This document shows, in pieces, positions 5,825-6,890 of a stretch of 6,890 nucleotides of DNA. Position numbers and translations under genes: made by a program. This DNA comes from Akkermansiaceae bacterium (GTDB lineage Bacteria; Verrucomicrobiota; Verrucomicrobiia; Verrucomicrobiales; Akkermansiaceae). How positions within the stretch are numbered: position 1 is the first letter of the stretch; each line of letters begins with the position of its first letter. Location of the stretch: positions 1 through 6,890 of the forward strand of contig JALZVD010000169.1 of assembly GCA_023300205.1 (NCBI GenBank), in the 5' to 3' direction. Below the pieces are notes generated by a model, which was not told the DNA's origin, did not search any database, and saw only the letters and a list, made by a program, of their open reading frames with translations.

Positions 5825-6890
5825 TGCCCGTGACCATGAAATCATTTATTCTAACTAGTCTCATTTTAAGTTCTTTCTGTGTGAAGGGAGCTGAGTCTTT
5901 ACCGCTATCTAAGGATTACTGGAAGAGTGATGCTTTTAGGAAGGCATTCAATGGTTCTTACCGGATCAATGCCAGTATAGAGCCCTTTGTGGAGACTAAG
6001 GAGCGGGTTTTATTAGTGGCTGTGCAGGAGCATATGGCGAAGGGGGAGAGGGTGTCTGCACTCAGTAAGCTTAAGGCTAGCTCGCTTGCTACGAGCTCTG
6101 CTGCGGTGATGTTTAATATTGGTAATCTTGCTTTTGAGACAGGTGATCTAGAGTTGGCTAAGAAGCAGTATCTTGCGGCGATAAAGAAGTTCCCTACGTT
6201 TCTGAGGGCTCACCAGAACTTAGCATTTGCGTATGCGAGTGAGGCTGATTACGAGAAGGCATTTCCTCATTTGTTAGAGGTGATACGGTTAGGCTCACAG
6301 GATGGAGCGGTGATGGGTTTGTTAGGATATTGTTATCAGCAGAAGGAGAATTTTACATCAGCGTTACAGGCATTTAAGAACGCTCAGCTTACTGAGCCTG
6401 AGAATATAGAATGGAAGATAGGGGAAGCGTATTGTTATGACTCACTGGGTGATGATGCAAAGGCACTGAACCTCTATGAATCTATTGTTAAGGAGAAGCC
6501 TGCTGAAGCTCAGTATATGTTTTTATTGATTAATCTGTATCAGAGAACGGGGCAGATTGATGAAGCGATTGTGAATTTAGAGCTACTGCGTAGAGAGGGG
6601 AAGCTGGATTTTGCGCATAAAATTCTTCTTGGTTCGTTGCATCTGAGCGATGGGAGTAAGGTGATAGGTTCTGAGGTGATCCGAGAGGTTTTGAAGTCTG
6701 ATGAGCTGGGTGATGGGAATCTGGCGATGAATGCGGTTGGCTTTGCGATAGGGAGTGGTGACTTTGATTTGGCGTTAGAATTTCATAGCTTGATCAAGCC
6801 TGAGTTGGTGAAAAAGTTAAGTTCTACTGAGGCTAGCAATAGGCGTTACCAGAGGCAGGAGGCGGAGATCTTGATGTTACAAGATAAGGA
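5824..6890 (+). CDS. Exported tetratricopeptide-repeat protein, last visible gene of the TonB-system operon; 3' end outside window
   Basis: The frame is open from ATG 5824 to the window end: 355 complete codons with no stop. The N-terminus has a signal-peptide-like segment (Lys6, hydrophobic 8-20, possible cleavage after KGA at 21-23), so the protein is probably periplasmic or lipid-free exported. ATG 5836, which begins MKSFIL, is an equally good start and gives a more typical signal peptide. Five TPR units of exactly 34 residues follow one another at about 93-126, 127-160, 161-194, 195-228 and 229-262, with small residues at the usual positions (for example FNIGNLAFETGDLELAKKQY and AYCYDSLGDDAKALNLY). 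A less regular helical region continues to the edge. The first ATG overlaps the tonB stop (TAATG), which indicates coupling. TPR proteins occur downstream of tonB in TtpC-type clusters, so it may scaffold the complex or an outer-membrane partner; the exact role is unknown. Confidence 0.88.
   Translation, partial: MPVTMKSFILTSLILSSFCVKGAESLPLSKDYWKSDAFRKAFNGSYRINASIEPFVETKERVLLVAVQEHMAKGERVSALSKLKASSLATSSAAVMFNIGNLAFETGDLELAKKQYLAAIKKFPTFLRAHQNLAFAYASEADYEKAFPHLLEVIRLGSQDGAVMGLLGYCYQQKENFTSALQAFKNAQLTEPENIEWKIGEAYCYDSLGDDAKALNLYESIVKEKPAEAQYMFLLINLYQRTGQIDEAIVNLELLRREGKLDFAHKILLGSLHLSDGSKVIGSEVIREVLKSDELGDGNLAMNAVGFAIGSGDFDLALEFHSLIKPELVKKLSSTEASNRRYQRQEAEILMLQDK

Overview
The window reads as a stretch of chromosome from a Gram-negative bacterium. 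It has an S-adenosylhomocysteine hydrolase end, a secreted esterase-like hydrolase, and a complete TonB-type energy-transducing operon. I suspect a marine Verrucomicrobiota or a PVC-group relative. The reasons are moderate base composition, weak Shine-Dalgarno sites, the style of the exported alpha/beta hydrolase, and a DUF3450/TtpC-type TonB operon outside an obvious gammaproteobacterial background. This placement is inference; no rRNA or phylogenetic marker comparison was possible.

Layout. Positions 1-786 hold the C-terminal 60% or so of ahcY (+ strand), followed by a strong hairpin terminator at 812-842. Positions 862-1773 (- strand) encode an exported alpha/beta hydrolase that converges on ahcY. 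Positions 1774-1957 are a divergent intergenic region with unusual A/T-tract palindromes. From 1958 to the end of the window run six tightly packed + strand genes: a DUF3450-like periplasmic coiled-coil protein, a TtpC-like MotA/TolQ/ExbB fusion, ExbB, ExbD, TonB, and an exported tetratricopeptide (TPR) protein cut off by the window end.

How the genes work together. The order DUF3450 - TtpC - ExbB - ExbD - TonB - TPR matches the TonB2/TtpC-type system known from Vibrio and other marine gammaproteobacteria. There ExbB/ExbD use the proton gradient to energise TonB, which drives outer-membrane TonB-dependent receptors. TtpC is an extra membrane component, and the DUF3450 and TPR proteins are conserved but little-understood partners. 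Gaps between genes are +1, 0, -4, +12 and -1 bases, so one transcript with translational coupling is likely. The most notable molecular detail is that the transmembrane glutamate important in E. coli ExbB (Glu176) is kept in the TtpC-like protein but replaced by serine in the stand-alone ExbB. The system is therefore a variant of a known type, not a wholly new one, but its DUF3450 and TPR parts have no settled function.
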